From Candidatus Nanopelagicales bacterium (GTDB lineage: Bacteria; Actinomycetota; Actinomycetes; S36-B12), in assembly GCA_018399515.1 (NCBI GenBank), contig JAGYOB010000276.1, forward strand, positions 1-10,222: a stretch of 10,222 nt of DNA, read 5' to 3'. Of the stretch, positions 1 through 6,645 are shown one piece after another. The stretch's first letter is position 1. Each line of letters begins with the position of its first letter. The position numbers and the translations under genes are program-made. The notes under the pieces were generated by a model that was not told the DNA's origin, made no database searches, and saw nothing but the letters and a program-made list of their open reading frames with translations.

Positions 1-45
1 AAAAATTTGATCCAATCGTTTTTCTTCGGCTTTATTCGCAATGAT
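1..45. other. AT-rich sequence joined to the broken end of dxr
   Basis: Only 13 of the first 40 bases are G or C, in sharp contrast with the GC-rich remainder. The change coincides with the point where the minus-strand dxr reading frame stops resembling its family and meets a TAA at 32-34. No recognisable gene, transposon end or target duplication can be seen in so few bases. It could be the edge of an inserted element, a rearrangement junction, or a chimeric or low-quality contig end; I think an assembly edge or a true insertion are about equally likely. Confidence 0.5.
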
Positions 46-1039
46 TCCTCGCCAGGTCGACCGCCGGGAACGCATCCGCATCCAGGGGGAAGAATTCCCA
101 TGTTGTCGCCGACGACCAGTCACAGCCCGGCGCCGCATCAAGGACCCGGTGGGGCCAGTCGAGGCCCAGGGATATCGGGATGCGCATATCGGGCGGGCTC
201 GCCTGCGCCATGGTCGAACCATCGATGAACTCCACCATCGAGTGCACGACCGACTGCGGATGGATGACGACGTCGATGCGCTCCAGGGGGACGTCGAATA
301 ACAGATGCGCTTCGATCACCTCCAGCCCCTTGTTCACCATGGTGGCCGAGTTGATGGTGACCAGGGGACCCATGTCCCAGGTGGGATGCGCAAGCGCTTG
401 TTGCGAGGTCACGTTCATCAATTCATGCCGCTGGTAGCCCCGGAACGGACCACCGCTCGCGGTGAGGATCAAACGACGTACTTCGTCGCCTGATCCAGCG
501 AGGAGTGCCTGCGCGAGGGCAGAATGCTCAGAGTCCACCGGGACGATCTGTCCTGGCCGAACGCGATCGGTGACAACCGGACCACCGATGATCAGTGACT
601 CCTTATTGGCGAGGGCAAGGATCGATCCGGCATCGATCGCGGCGAGAGTCGGTCGCAATCCCGCTGCTCCCGCAATGCCGTTAAGCACGACATCGCACGC
701 GGACCCGGCGAGTTCGACAACAGCGTCCGTACCAACGACCAGCCGAGGTGCTTCCTGCGGTGACCGCCCCCGGCGGTGTGCGGCCGCCGCGATCGCCTCT
801 GCGACTTCGCGTCCGTGCTGCTCGTCGGCGACGGCGACCACCTCGACCCCGAACTCCCAGGCCTGCTCGGCGAGGAGCACCGGCGCGCTCCCCCCGGCGG
901 CCAATCCCGACACGACGAAACGATCCCGATGAGCGGCGATGATGTCCAGCGCCTGGGTGCCGATCGAGCCGGTGCTGCCCAGGATGACGATTCGGCGTCG
1001 AGCCCCCGATCCCGGTGTCGATGCAGCATGCTCGAGCAT
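32..1039 (-). CDS. dxr: 1-deoxy-D-xylulose 5-phosphate reductoisomerase, C-terminally truncated
   Basis: Cytoplasmic enzyme converting 1-deoxy-D-xylulose 5-phosphate to 2-C-methyl-D-erythritol 4-phosphate with NADPH, the second step of the MEP isoprenoid pathway. Counting from the ATG at 1039, the NADPH-binding GSTGSIG is at residues 21-27, followed by ALANKES, the metal-binding VDSEHS (D169, E171), the ILTASGGPFRG substrate loop, and NSATMVNKGLEVIEA with the third metal ligand E240. The family segment FPAVDLAR is present, but the frame then ends NHCE-stop. The C-terminal domain of roughly 60-85 residues, which normally follows with a TAPAVYNAANE-like motif, is missing. The protein is 335 aa against about 390-410 for the family. 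A GTG at 1048 would add three residues; the ATG at 1039 is preferred because a TACCGT -10-like hexamer lies 7 nt upstream and no Shine-Dalgarno is visible. Family assignment is secure; whether the truncation is biological is not. Confidence 0.93.
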   Translation of the reverse strand: MLEHAASTPGSGARRRIVILGSTGSIGTQALDIIAAHRDRFVVSGLAAGGSAPVLLAEQAWEFGVEVVAVADEQHGREVAEAIAAAAHRRGRSPQEAPRLVVGTDAVVELAGSACDVVLNGIAGAAGLRPTLAAIDAGSILALANKESLIIGGPVVTDRVRPGQIVPVDSEHSALAQALLAGSGDEVRRLILTASGGPFRGYQRHELMNVTSQQALAHPTWDMGPLVTINSATMVNKGLEVIEAHLLFDVPLERIDVVIHPQSVVHSMVEFIDGSTMAQASPPDMRIPISLGLDWPHRVLDAAPGCDWSSATTWEFFPLDADAFPAVDLARNHCE

Positions 1040-1046
1040 GGCTGCC

Positions 1047-1052
1047 ACGGTA
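1047..1052 (-). promoter_or_regulatory. Putative -10 element for leaderless dxr
   Basis: On the minus strand TACCGT fits the actinobacterial -10 pattern TANNNT. It is followed by 7 nt and then the ATG at 1039, so transcription would start at or next to the start codon. No convincing -35 box is visible, which is common in this phylum. It overlaps the alternative GTG start at 1048, arguing against that start. Confidence 0.4.
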
Positions 1053-1087
1053 CGCCCCAGACTCTCGCCAGCGACGCAGGTGGCGCC

Positions 1088-1093
1088 TACCCT
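1088..1093 (+). promoter_or_regulatory. Putative -10 element for leaderless gabT
   Basis: TACCCT fits TANNNT and ends 6 nt before the gabT ATG at 1100, which would make the transcript leaderless. No Shine-Dalgarno sits at a proper distance; the AGG at 1095-1097 is too close to the ATG. It lies about 35 bp from the opposing dxr hexamer, so the two promoters would share their upstream DNA. Confidence 0.4.
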
Positions 1094-1099
1094 TAGGTC

Positions 1100-2452
1100 A
1101 TGACCGACACCCTTGATCCAGCCACCCTCGCAGCAACGGGTCCCGATATTCCCCAGGTGCGGCGACTAGTCACCACGATCCCCGGCCCACGCTCCCAAGC
1201 ACTCACGGACCGACGCACCGCATCGGTATCGGCGGGAGTCGGCGGCACCCTCCCGGTGTTCGCCGAACGTGCCGGTGGCGGTGTGATCGTCGACGTCGAC
1301 GGCAACTCCTGGATCGATCTGGGTTCGGGGATCGCCGTGACGAACATCGGTAACTCGCACCCCTTCGTCGTCGCGAACGTCACCGAACAGGTGGCCAAGT
1401 TCACCCACACCTGCTTCATGGTCACCCCCTACGAGGGGTACGTCGCCGTGAGCGAGCACCTCAACGACCTGACCCCCGGCGATCACGACAAGAAATCGGC
1501 ACTGTTCAACTCCGGTGCTGAAGCGGTGGAGAACGCCGTGAAGATCGCCCGCGCGCACACCGGACGCGCTGCCGTCGTGGTGTTCGAGCACGGATATCAC
1601 GGACGCACCAACCTCACGATGGCACTGACGGCGAAGAACATGCCGTACAAGCAATCCTTCGGACCGTTCGCACCTGAGGTCTATCGGATGCCGATGTCAT
1701 ACCCGTTCCGCGACGGCCCCCACGATGGAGCAGAGGTCGCTTCCTGGGCGATCTCGAAGATGGACAAGGAACTCGGCGGAACGAACATCGCGGCGATCAT
1801 CATCGAACCGATCCAGGGCGAGGGCGGGTTCATCGTCCCAGCGCCCGGGTACCTTCCCGCCCTTCGTGAATACGCGACGCAGCACGGCATCGTGTTCGTC
1901 GCCGATGAAATCCAGACGGGATTCGCCCGAACCGGCCAGTGGTTCGCCTGCGAGCACGAGGCAGTCGTACCAGACCTGATCACCACGGCCAAGGGCATCG
2001 CCGGTGGTCTTCCCCTAGCTGCCGTCACCGGTCGCGCGCAGATCATGGACTCCGTTCATGTCGGTGGCCTCGGTGGAACCTACGGCGGCAATCCCATCGC
2101 CTGCGCCGCCGCGCTCGGAGCCATCGAGGCGATGAAGTCCGAGGATCTGTGCGCACGCGCCCGGCACATCGAATCGATCATGATTCCCCGGCTGCGCTCA
2201 CTGGCGCAGTCCCACCCCGAAATCGGCGACGTTCGTGGCCGGGGTGCGATGATCGCCATCGAGCTCGTCCAACCGGGAACGACCACACCCGATTCCGAAC
2301 TCACGCAGCGCATCGCCAAGGCGTGCCACGCCCAAGGTGTGCTCGTGCTGACCGCCGGGACCTACGGCAACGTCCTACGGTTCCTGCCGCCACTGTCGAT
2401 CCCCGATCACCTCCTCAACGAAGGACTCGACGTACTCGAGGGTGCGTTCTGA
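1100..2452 (+). CDS. gabT: 4-aminobutyrate aminotransferase, class III PLP enzyme
   Basis: Cytoplasmic pyridoxal-phosphate enzyme of 450 aa, the usual family length. It transfers the amino group of 4-aminobutyrate to 2-oxoglutarate, giving succinate semialdehyde and glutamate. Visible features are the N-terminal WIDLGSGIAVTNIGNSHP segment (residues 71-88), the phosphate-binding NSGAEAVENA (137-146), the aromatic stacking site HGYHGRT (164-170), IIEPIQGEGG (234-243), the cofactor-binding DEIQTGFARTG (269-279) with D269, and the Schiff-base lysine K298 in TTAKGIAGGLPL. GGTYGGNP near 325 closes the active site. The overall fold pattern matches actinobacterial GabT best, but related omega-amino acid aminotransferases (5-aminovalerate, beta-alanine) cannot be excluded by sequence alone. 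No succinate-semialdehyde dehydrogenase gene (gabD) is adjacent; the downstream partner is an MFS transporter instead. Confidence 0.9.
   Translation: MTDTLDPATLAATGPDIPQVRRLVTTIPGPRSQALTDRRTASVSAGVGGTLPVFAERAGGGVIVDVDGNSWIDLGSGIAVTNIGNSHPFVVANVTEQVAKFTHTCFMVTPYEGYVAVSEHLNDLTPGDHDKKSALFNSGAEAVENAVKIARAHTGRAAVVVFEHGYHGRTNLTMALTAKNMPYKQSFGPFAPEVYRMPMSYPFRDGPHDGAEVASWAISKMDKELGGTNIAAIIIEPIQGEGGFIVPAPGYLPALREYATQHGIVFVADEIQTGFARTGQWFACEHEAVVPDLITTAKGIAGGLPLAAVTGRAQIMDSVHVGGLGGTYGGNPIACAAALGAIEAMKSEDLCARARHIESIMIPRLRSLAQSHPEIGDVRGRGAMIAIELVQPGTTTPDSELTQRIAKACHAQGVLVLTAGTYGNVLRFLPPLSIPDHLLNEGLDVLEGAF
2438..2451 (+). promoter_or_regulatory. Shine-Dalgarno followed by possible CTG start of the MFS gene
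   Basis: GAGGG at 2438-2442 lies 6 nt before CTG at 2449-2451. This CTG is in frame with the MFS transporter and overlaps the gabT stop as CTGA, the same geometry as ATGA or GTGA couplings. The conventional GTG at 2494 has no comparable ribosome-binding site. Confidence 0.35.
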
Positions 2453-2493
2453 GCGAGTCCCTCACCACTCACACGCGCGATCCGGCACAGCCG

Positions 2494-3711
2494 GTGCGCT
2501 GGCGTGGCATCTGGCTGCTGGAATCCGCGAACGGCCTGTCGGGCGTTGGCAATGCGATCGTCATGCTCACCATTCCCTGGCTGGTCTTGGAATCGACCGG
2601 ATCGGTGGCCGCGGCCGGGCTCGTGGCGGCAATCTCGTCTGTTCCCGGCGCGCTCGCTTCACCCCTGGCCGGTTGGGGTGTCGATCGGCTCGGGCGTCGG
2701 TTCGTCAGCATCGCCTCCGATATCGCCTCCGCGATATCCGTCGCTGCTTTCCCGATCGCCGCTTGGCTGTTCGGCCTCTCGCTACCGACGATCATTACCC
2801 TGGCGGTCATCGGAGCGGTGTTCGATCCGGCCGGCTACACCGGGCGCAAAGCCCTCATCGCCGATGTCGCCCGCGAGTCGAACTTCGACACCGACCGGCT
2901 TAACGGGATCCATGAGGGCATCTTCGCCATCGGGTGGACGCTGGGCCCACTGTTCGCGGCCGTGCTCATCGCGAGCATCGGTGCGATCAATGCATTCTGG
3001 GTGCCGTTCGCGCTTTTCGCTGCGGCTGCTCTCCTCATCGCGGTCCTACGGGTAAGCGATTCCGGGCAGGCCGCTCGCCGGGCCTCTGTCGATGCTGGGG
3101 AGTTCCAGCCCGGTTTCTGGTCGCAGGCCGTGCTCGGCGTGAGGATCATCTGGGCCGACGTGCCACTGCGGGCACTGACGATCGCGATCCTGGTCCTCGC
3201 CGCTGTCTACCTACCCACCGAAGCGGTCATCCTGCCGGCGTATTTCGAGAGTCTCGACATGCCCTGGGGACTCGGCATCGTCATCGCCGCGCTTGCCGGC
3301 GGTTCCGTCGTCGGATCCTTCGCCTACGGCTGGCTGTCGGCACGCATGCGGCGATTGACACTGGCACGCCTTGTCCTCGCCGGAACGATGATCGCCATCG
3401 TCCCGTTATCGCTGCTCCCTCCGATTCCCATCATGGTGATCGCCGCCTTCGTCCTCGGCCTCGCCTGGGGGCCGATGAATCCGCTGCTGACCACGATCGT
3501 GCAACGACGGGTCGCTCCAGATGCCCAGGGCCGGGTTTTCGGGGTGCAGTTATCGATCTTCTACGCCGCTCCACCGGTCGCCATGCTGTTCACCGGGCTC
3601 GCCGTCGAACGCTTCGGCCTGCAACCGACCTACCTGGGTCTGGCCGCACTCCTCGTGATCACCGGATTGATGGTGTTGTTCGTGCGCAGCATCCACCGCA
3701 TCGACGACTGA
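2494..3711 (+). CDS. MFS transporter, 12-TM permease of unknown substrate
   Basis: Cytoplasmic-membrane secondary transporter of the major facilitator superfamily, 405 aa from the GTG at 2494 or 420 aa if the CTG at 2449 is used. The hydrophobicity suggests about 12 membrane segments. The first starts at GIWLLESANGLSG, and the hallmark loop 2-3 motif GVDRLGRR is at residues 62-69. A degenerate copy (GWLSARMRR) occurs in the second half, as expected from the family's internal duplication. The overall look resembles the drug and macrolide efflux-like branch (MefA-type) more than amino acid importers, but I cannot name a substrate. It directly follows gabT with no gap, so the two are probably co-transcribed and translationally coupled. 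It is convergent with mrpG, leaving 19 bp between stop codons and no visible hairpin terminator. Confidence 0.87.
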   Translation: MRWRGIWLLESANGLSGVGNAIVMLTIPWLVLESTGSVAAAGLVAAISSVPGALASPLAGWGVDRLGRRFVSIASDIASAISVAAFPIAAWLFGLSLPTIITLAVIGAVFDPAGYTGRKALIADVARESNFDTDRLNGIHEGIFAIGWTLGPLFAAVLIASIGAINAFWVPFALFAAAALLIAVLRVSDSGQAARRASVDAGEFQPGFWSQAVLGVRIIWADVPLRALTIAILVLAAVYLPTEAVILPAYFESLDMPWGLGIVIAALAGGSVVGSFAYGWLSARMRRLTLARLVLAGTMIAIVPLSLLPPIPIMVIAAFVLGLAWGPMNPLLTTIVQRRVAPDAQGRVFGVQLSIFYAAPPVAMLFTGLAVERFGLQPTYLGLAALLVITGLMVLFVRSIHRIDD

Positions 3712-3730
3712 CGCTGCGACTAACGGGGGC

Positions 3731-4069
3731 TCACTCGTGCTGCCGGCGTTCTCGGTCAGCCGGTTCGTCGACCGTCGTGACCGGAGGACGTGCTGTGCCC
3801 GACTGGTATGACGCTCGAGCCAGGGCCAGCCCCGACAGGGGCACTGTCACCAGGTGGGCGATGAGGACGAGGATCAAGATGATCACCGATCGCAGCGACC
3901 AGTCCGCGATGATCGCCGCCAGGATGATCACCAAGAGGCCCAGCGCGGCGGCTTTCGACACCGCACTGGCACGTGTCAAGGGATCGGGTAGGCGAAACAG
4001 TCCCAACCCGGCGAGCGCCACCAGGCCCGCTCCGAAGATCGCAAGCACCGAGACGACTGCCTCCATCAT
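3731..4069 (-). CDS. mrpG: Na+/H+ antiporter subunit G (Mrp/Mnh)
   Basis: Small membrane subunit of the Mrp antiporter, 112 aa, last gene of the operon. Three hydrophobic segments can be seen, at about residues 5-24, 41-59 and 61-83. The family signature follows the first one as GLFRLPDPLTRASAVSKAAALG, matching the LLRFPDxYTRLHAxTKA-type motif of MnhG/PhaG. A hydrophilic tail of about 25 residues ends the protein. The ATG at 4069 overlaps the mrpF stop by 4 bp (ATGA), so it is translated by coupling. No clear intrinsic terminator follows, and transcription would run toward the convergent MFS gene. Confidence 0.9.
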   Translation of the reverse strand: MMEAVVSVLAIFGAGLVALAGLGLFRLPDPLTRASAVSKAAALGLLVIILAAIIADWSLRSVIILILVLIAHLVTVPLSGLALARASYQSGTARPPVTTVDEPADRERRQHE

Positions 4070-4362
4070 GATTCCCGCCTCCCCGCGCGCCGGCCCGGTG
4101 ACCTCGAGGTGACCAGACGGGCCAGCCCGATCGTGGCGAGGAAACCGATGAGTACAGCGATCAGGGCGAAATCGAACAGCACCGGCTCATCGAGCCTCAA
4201 GGCGACCAGCACGATCGCGCCGACCGCTGCGATGAAGCCGAGTTCGGCCGCGACCACGCGATCGGCTCGGGTCGGTCCGGCCGCGGCACGGTAGATCGCG
4301 GCAAGCGCCCCGATGGAAATGAGAATGAGACTGCCGTCGAGAACCCAGGTCGCAATATCCAC
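4066..4362 (-). CDS. mrpF: Na+/H+ antiporter subunit F (Mrp/Mnh)
   Basis: Membrane subunit of the Mrp antiporter, 98 aa, with three predicted membrane helices. The family signature GPTRADRVVAAELG spans residues 29-42. Where most members carry aspartate in the membrane-entering DRVVALD motif, this protein has glutamate (E40), a conservative change that keeps a carboxylate. The start is a GTG at 4362 that shares one base with the mrpE stop (TAGTG), and the end overlaps mrpG by 4 bp. The C-terminus is short and arginine-rich, likely cytoplasmic. Confidence 0.9.
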   Translation of the reverse strand: MDIATWVLDGSLILISIGALAAIYRAAAGPTRADRVVAAELGFIAAVGAIVLVALRLDEPVLFDFALIAVLIGFLATIGLARLVTSRSPGRRAGRRES

Positions 4363-4721
4363 TACCCCACCTCCCGCACCGGTTCATCCCCGAAGGACCT
4401 GATCACCCGGTCCTGCAGGTCATGGAGATCGCTCTTCAACGCTTCGGGGTCCCGTGCGTACAGACTGTGCACCCAGGCTTCATCGAGATCATCGGAGATC
4501 TCCACCACCAGGGTTCCCGGTGTGAGATTCACCAGACTCATCCAGACAGCGACCTCCGTGTGGGTGCGCATCCGCAAGGGCACGATGACGATTCCCGGAG
4601 CCAATTTCGCGGACGGCTTGATGATGTCGCGCGCCACCTGGGCTGAGGCCGCTGCGATCGCACCGGTGGCCCAGACGGCCAGCCACGGCAGACCCCACAA
4701 TCGCTTCATCACACGACTCAT
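4362..4721 (-). CDS. mrpE: Na+/H+ antiporter subunit E (Mrp/Mnh), short form
   Basis: Accessory subunit of the Mrp antiporter, 119 aa. The ATG at 4721 is chosen because it overlaps the mrpD stop as ATGA and has a GGGAGGG ribosome-binding site 8-9 nt upstream; the frame continues further upstream, but that extension is arginine- and proline-rich and unlike the family. One hydrophobic segment (LPWLAVWATGAIAAASA) is followed by the conserved soluble domain with SLVNLTPGTLVVEISDD, the hallmark of MnhE, and a C-terminal helix. Typical MrpE proteins are about 160 aa with more N-terminal membrane helices, so roughly the first 40-50 residues are missing here. The key conserved domain is intact, so I treat it as functional. 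Confidence 0.87.
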   Translation of the reverse strand: MSRVMKRLWGLPWLAVWATGAIAAASAQVARDIIKPSAKLAPGIVIVPLRMRTHTEVAVWMSLVNLTPGTLVVEISDDLDEAWVHSLYARDPEALKSDLHDLQDRVIRSFGDEPVREVG

Positions 4722-6295
4722 GGTGTGCTCCCTCCCAGCACGGCTTCGACGTAGGCGGTCGGGTCGGCGAGGGATTCCCCCGACGTGTGCGCCAACACCA
4801 GGAGCCATTCCGGGAACAGCCCGATCCCTAGACTGATGAGGGCTAGTGCGAATCCGGGGATGACCAGCAACGGCCGCCACTTGGTCACCGGAGGTGCCTC
4901 CACCGCTGACGCCACCGACAGAACCGTCCCCGCCGCAACGACTGGCTCCACCGTGACGTCACTGGGGGTTTCGTCATCAGGCTCAGCCTGCTTGGGCTGG
5001 CCCCAGAACACGCCGGTACCGAGTTTGAGCATCGAACCCAGGGTGCCGACGCTGACGACGAGAGCGACCACGAACACCACGGCCGCCCCCGCCTCCGCAG
5101 CGGCTGTGAGGACACCCAGTTTCGCCCAGAAACCCGAGAAGGGCGGAATACCGGTGAGCGAGAGCGCGGCGAAGAAGAAAGCCGTTGCCGCTATCGGATG
5201 CGATCGCGCCAGACCGCCGAGCCGCTTGATGACGCCGGTGCCTTCCTCATGCTCGACTGTTCCTCCGGTGAGGAACAGCGAGGTCTTCACGATGGTGTGA
5301 TGGATGAGGTAGAACACCACGGCCGCGAAACCCACGGCGCCGGCAAGGACAACGCCGACCAGGATGTAGCCGACCTGGCTGATCATGTGGAAAGCCAGCA
5401 CTCCACGGATCGTGCTTTCTCCGAGCGCGCCCAGGACGCCGATGATCATGCTCAGTACGCAGACCACGATGACGGCGATCGTGATGGTCTGTCCTGGCTC
5501 GTAGACCAGCGAGATGATGCGAACGAGTGCATAGACGCCGATCTTGGTCAACAAGCCGGAGAACAACGCGGTCACGGCCGGTGAGGTGTAGGGATAGGTT
5601 GCCGGCAACCAACTGTGCGCGGGCACCAACGCCGCCTTCAACATCAAAGCGACGACCACGACCCCGGTCGCGATAGCCACGACCGGAAGCGCACCCAGCC
5701 CGGCCAGCGCGGCCATGTTCACCGTGCCGGTGACGCCGTACACCACGCCGAGACCCGCGAGGAACAGCGTCGATGCGGTCAGGTTCACGATGAGATACAG
5801 GCGCGCGGACCGCAGGGACGTGAGAGTCCCGCTGCGGGCCATCAGGATGTACGAAGGCAGCAGCGCGACTTCGACCATGACGAAGAGGTTGAACAGATCC
5901 CCGGTGAGGTATGCGCCGTACACACCGGCGGTCATGATGAGCACTGACGGCACGAACCATCGATCCATACCAAGCCCCGCGGCGTACGCGAACACCATGC
6001 TCGCGAAGACGAGCAGAGCCGAAACTCCGAGCATGAGAGCGCTCAGCAAATCGGCAACGAACGCGATTGCCACTCCCCCCTGCCAACCGGCCACCTGGGA
6101 AACGACGACCTCACCCTCCATCGTGGCGATGACGAGAAGCACTGACGCTGCAAAGACCACCACCGGAACCAGCAGTCCGATCGCTCTGCTCACACGATTG
6201 GCGCCGATGACGAAGGCCACCACCGCTGCGATCAACGGCAGGGCGAAGACACCGGGGATCACCCAGATCGACAACGTGTCGGTGTCCGTGATCAT
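4718..6295 (-). CDS. mrpD: Na+/H+ antiporter subunit D (Mrp/Mnh), NuoN/NuoM-like
   Basis: Large membrane subunit of 525 aa, homologous to the proton-pumping ND2/ND4/ND5 subunits of complex I, and essential for ion exchange. About 14 membrane helices are suggested. The conserved residues of the ion path are present: glutamate E142 in LFVMVEVALLPSY, lysine K220 in LMLKAALVPAHSWLP, lysine K251 in GLLTKIGVYALVRI, and histidine H303 in AFHMISQVGY. A hydrophilic Asp/Glu/Pro and Ala/Val-rich stretch at about residues 432-474 separates the last helices and is longer than I expect for the family core. The ATG at 6295 overlaps the mrpC stop by 4 bp, and the gene's own stop overlaps mrpE by 4 bp. Confidence 0.94.
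   Translation of the reverse strand: MITDTDTLSIWVIPGVFALPLIAAVVAFVIGANRVSRAIGLLVPVVVFAASVLLVIATMEGEVVVSQVAGWQGGVAIAFVADLLSALMLGVSALLVFASMVFAYAAGLGMDRWFVPSVLIMTAGVYGAYLTGDLFNLFVMVEVALLPSYILMARSGTLTSLRSARLYLIVNLTASTLFLAGLGVVYGVTGTVNMAALAGLGALPVVAIATGVVVVALMLKAALVPAHSWLPATYPYTSPAVTALFSGLLTKIGVYALVRIISLVYEPGQTITIAVIVVCVLSMIIGVLGALGESTIRGVLAFHMISQVGYILVGVVLAGAVGFAAVVFYLIHHTIVKTSLFLTGGTVEHEEGTGVIKRLGGLARSHPIAATAFFFAALSLTGIPPFSGFWAKLGVLTAAAEAGAAVVFVVALVVSVGTLGSMLKLGTGVFWGQPKQAEPDDETPSDVTVEPVVAAGTVLSVASAVEAPPVTKWRPLLVIPGFALALISLGIGLFPEWLLVLAHTSGESLADPTAYVEAVLGGSTP
4730..4736 (-). promoter_or_regulatory. Ribosome binding site of mrpE
   Basis: Minus-strand GGGAGGG lies 8 nt before the ATG at 4721, inside the end of mrpD. 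It is the strongest Shine-Dalgarno I noticed in the window and fixes the mrpE start at the overlapping ATG rather than at upstream in-frame starts. Confidence 0.6.
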
Positions 6296-6645
6296 CGGCG
6301 ACTCACCCCCTCGTCATCCGATTCGAACCCTTCTTCGAGTTCGCTACCCGGCGACTTCTTAGCGATACGCGCCACGAGCCCGAGCAGGTAGACCGTGACA
6401 CCGAAGGTGATCACGATCGCGGTAAGCACGAATGCCTGCGGGAGCGGGTCCGCTGCGGCATCGAGTGGCGCACTACCGTCGACGATCGGGGCAACCCGTC
6501 GGTTCGTTCCTCCTGCCGCGATGATCACCAGATTGGCGGCATGGCCCAGCAGGATGAAACCCAGAATGAGTCGCACCGCGCCGCCACGGACGAGCAGCCA
6601 CGTACCCACCCCGGCGAGGAGTGCGACGGCGATGGCCAGGCTCAT
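6292..6645 (-). CDS. mrpC: Na+/H+ antiporter subunit C (Mrp/Mnh), NuoK-like
   Basis: Membrane subunit of 117 aa, homologous to NuoK of complex I, with three predicted helices. The motifs LILGFILLGHAANLVIIAAGG (residues 26-46) and DPLPQAFVLTAIVITFGVT (66-84) are the MnhC signatures. The C-terminal 25 residues are hydrophilic and acidic, facing the cytoplasm by inference. ATG at 6645 overlaps the mrpA stop by 4 bp, so expression is coupled to the large subunit. Confidence 0.93.
   Translation of the reverse strand: MSLAIAVALLAGVGTWLLVRGGAVRLILGFILLGHAANLVIIAAGGTNRRVAPIVDGSAPLDAAADPLPQAFVLTAIVITFGVTVYLLGLVARIAKKSPGSELEEGFESDDEGVSRR

Noticed and set aside
7..228. Plus-strand 73-aa open frame across the left junction
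   Set aside because: Most of it is antisense to dxr with shadow composition, and the start is a TTG at the AT-rich edge; no support as a gene.
1079..1097. Partial dyads GGCGCC and CCTTAGG near the gabT start
   Set aside because: Arms of three bases or with mismatches; too weak to call an operator.
1939..2448. Long plus-strand extension of the MFS frame upstream into gabT (590-aa open frame)
   Set aside because: The extension is arginine- and proline-rich, overlaps the well-supported gabT frame and has no family features; it is a GC-rich shadow.
3712..3730. Possible bidirectional terminator between the MFS gene and mrpG
   Set aside because: Only 19 bp separate the stops, and no stable hairpin or T-run is visible on either strand.
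4722..4880. N-terminal extension of mrpE to a 172-aa protein
   Set aside because: The added residues lie antisense-like within the end of mrpD in another frame, are rich in Arg and Pro, and are not membrane-spanning as a true MrpE N-terminus would be.
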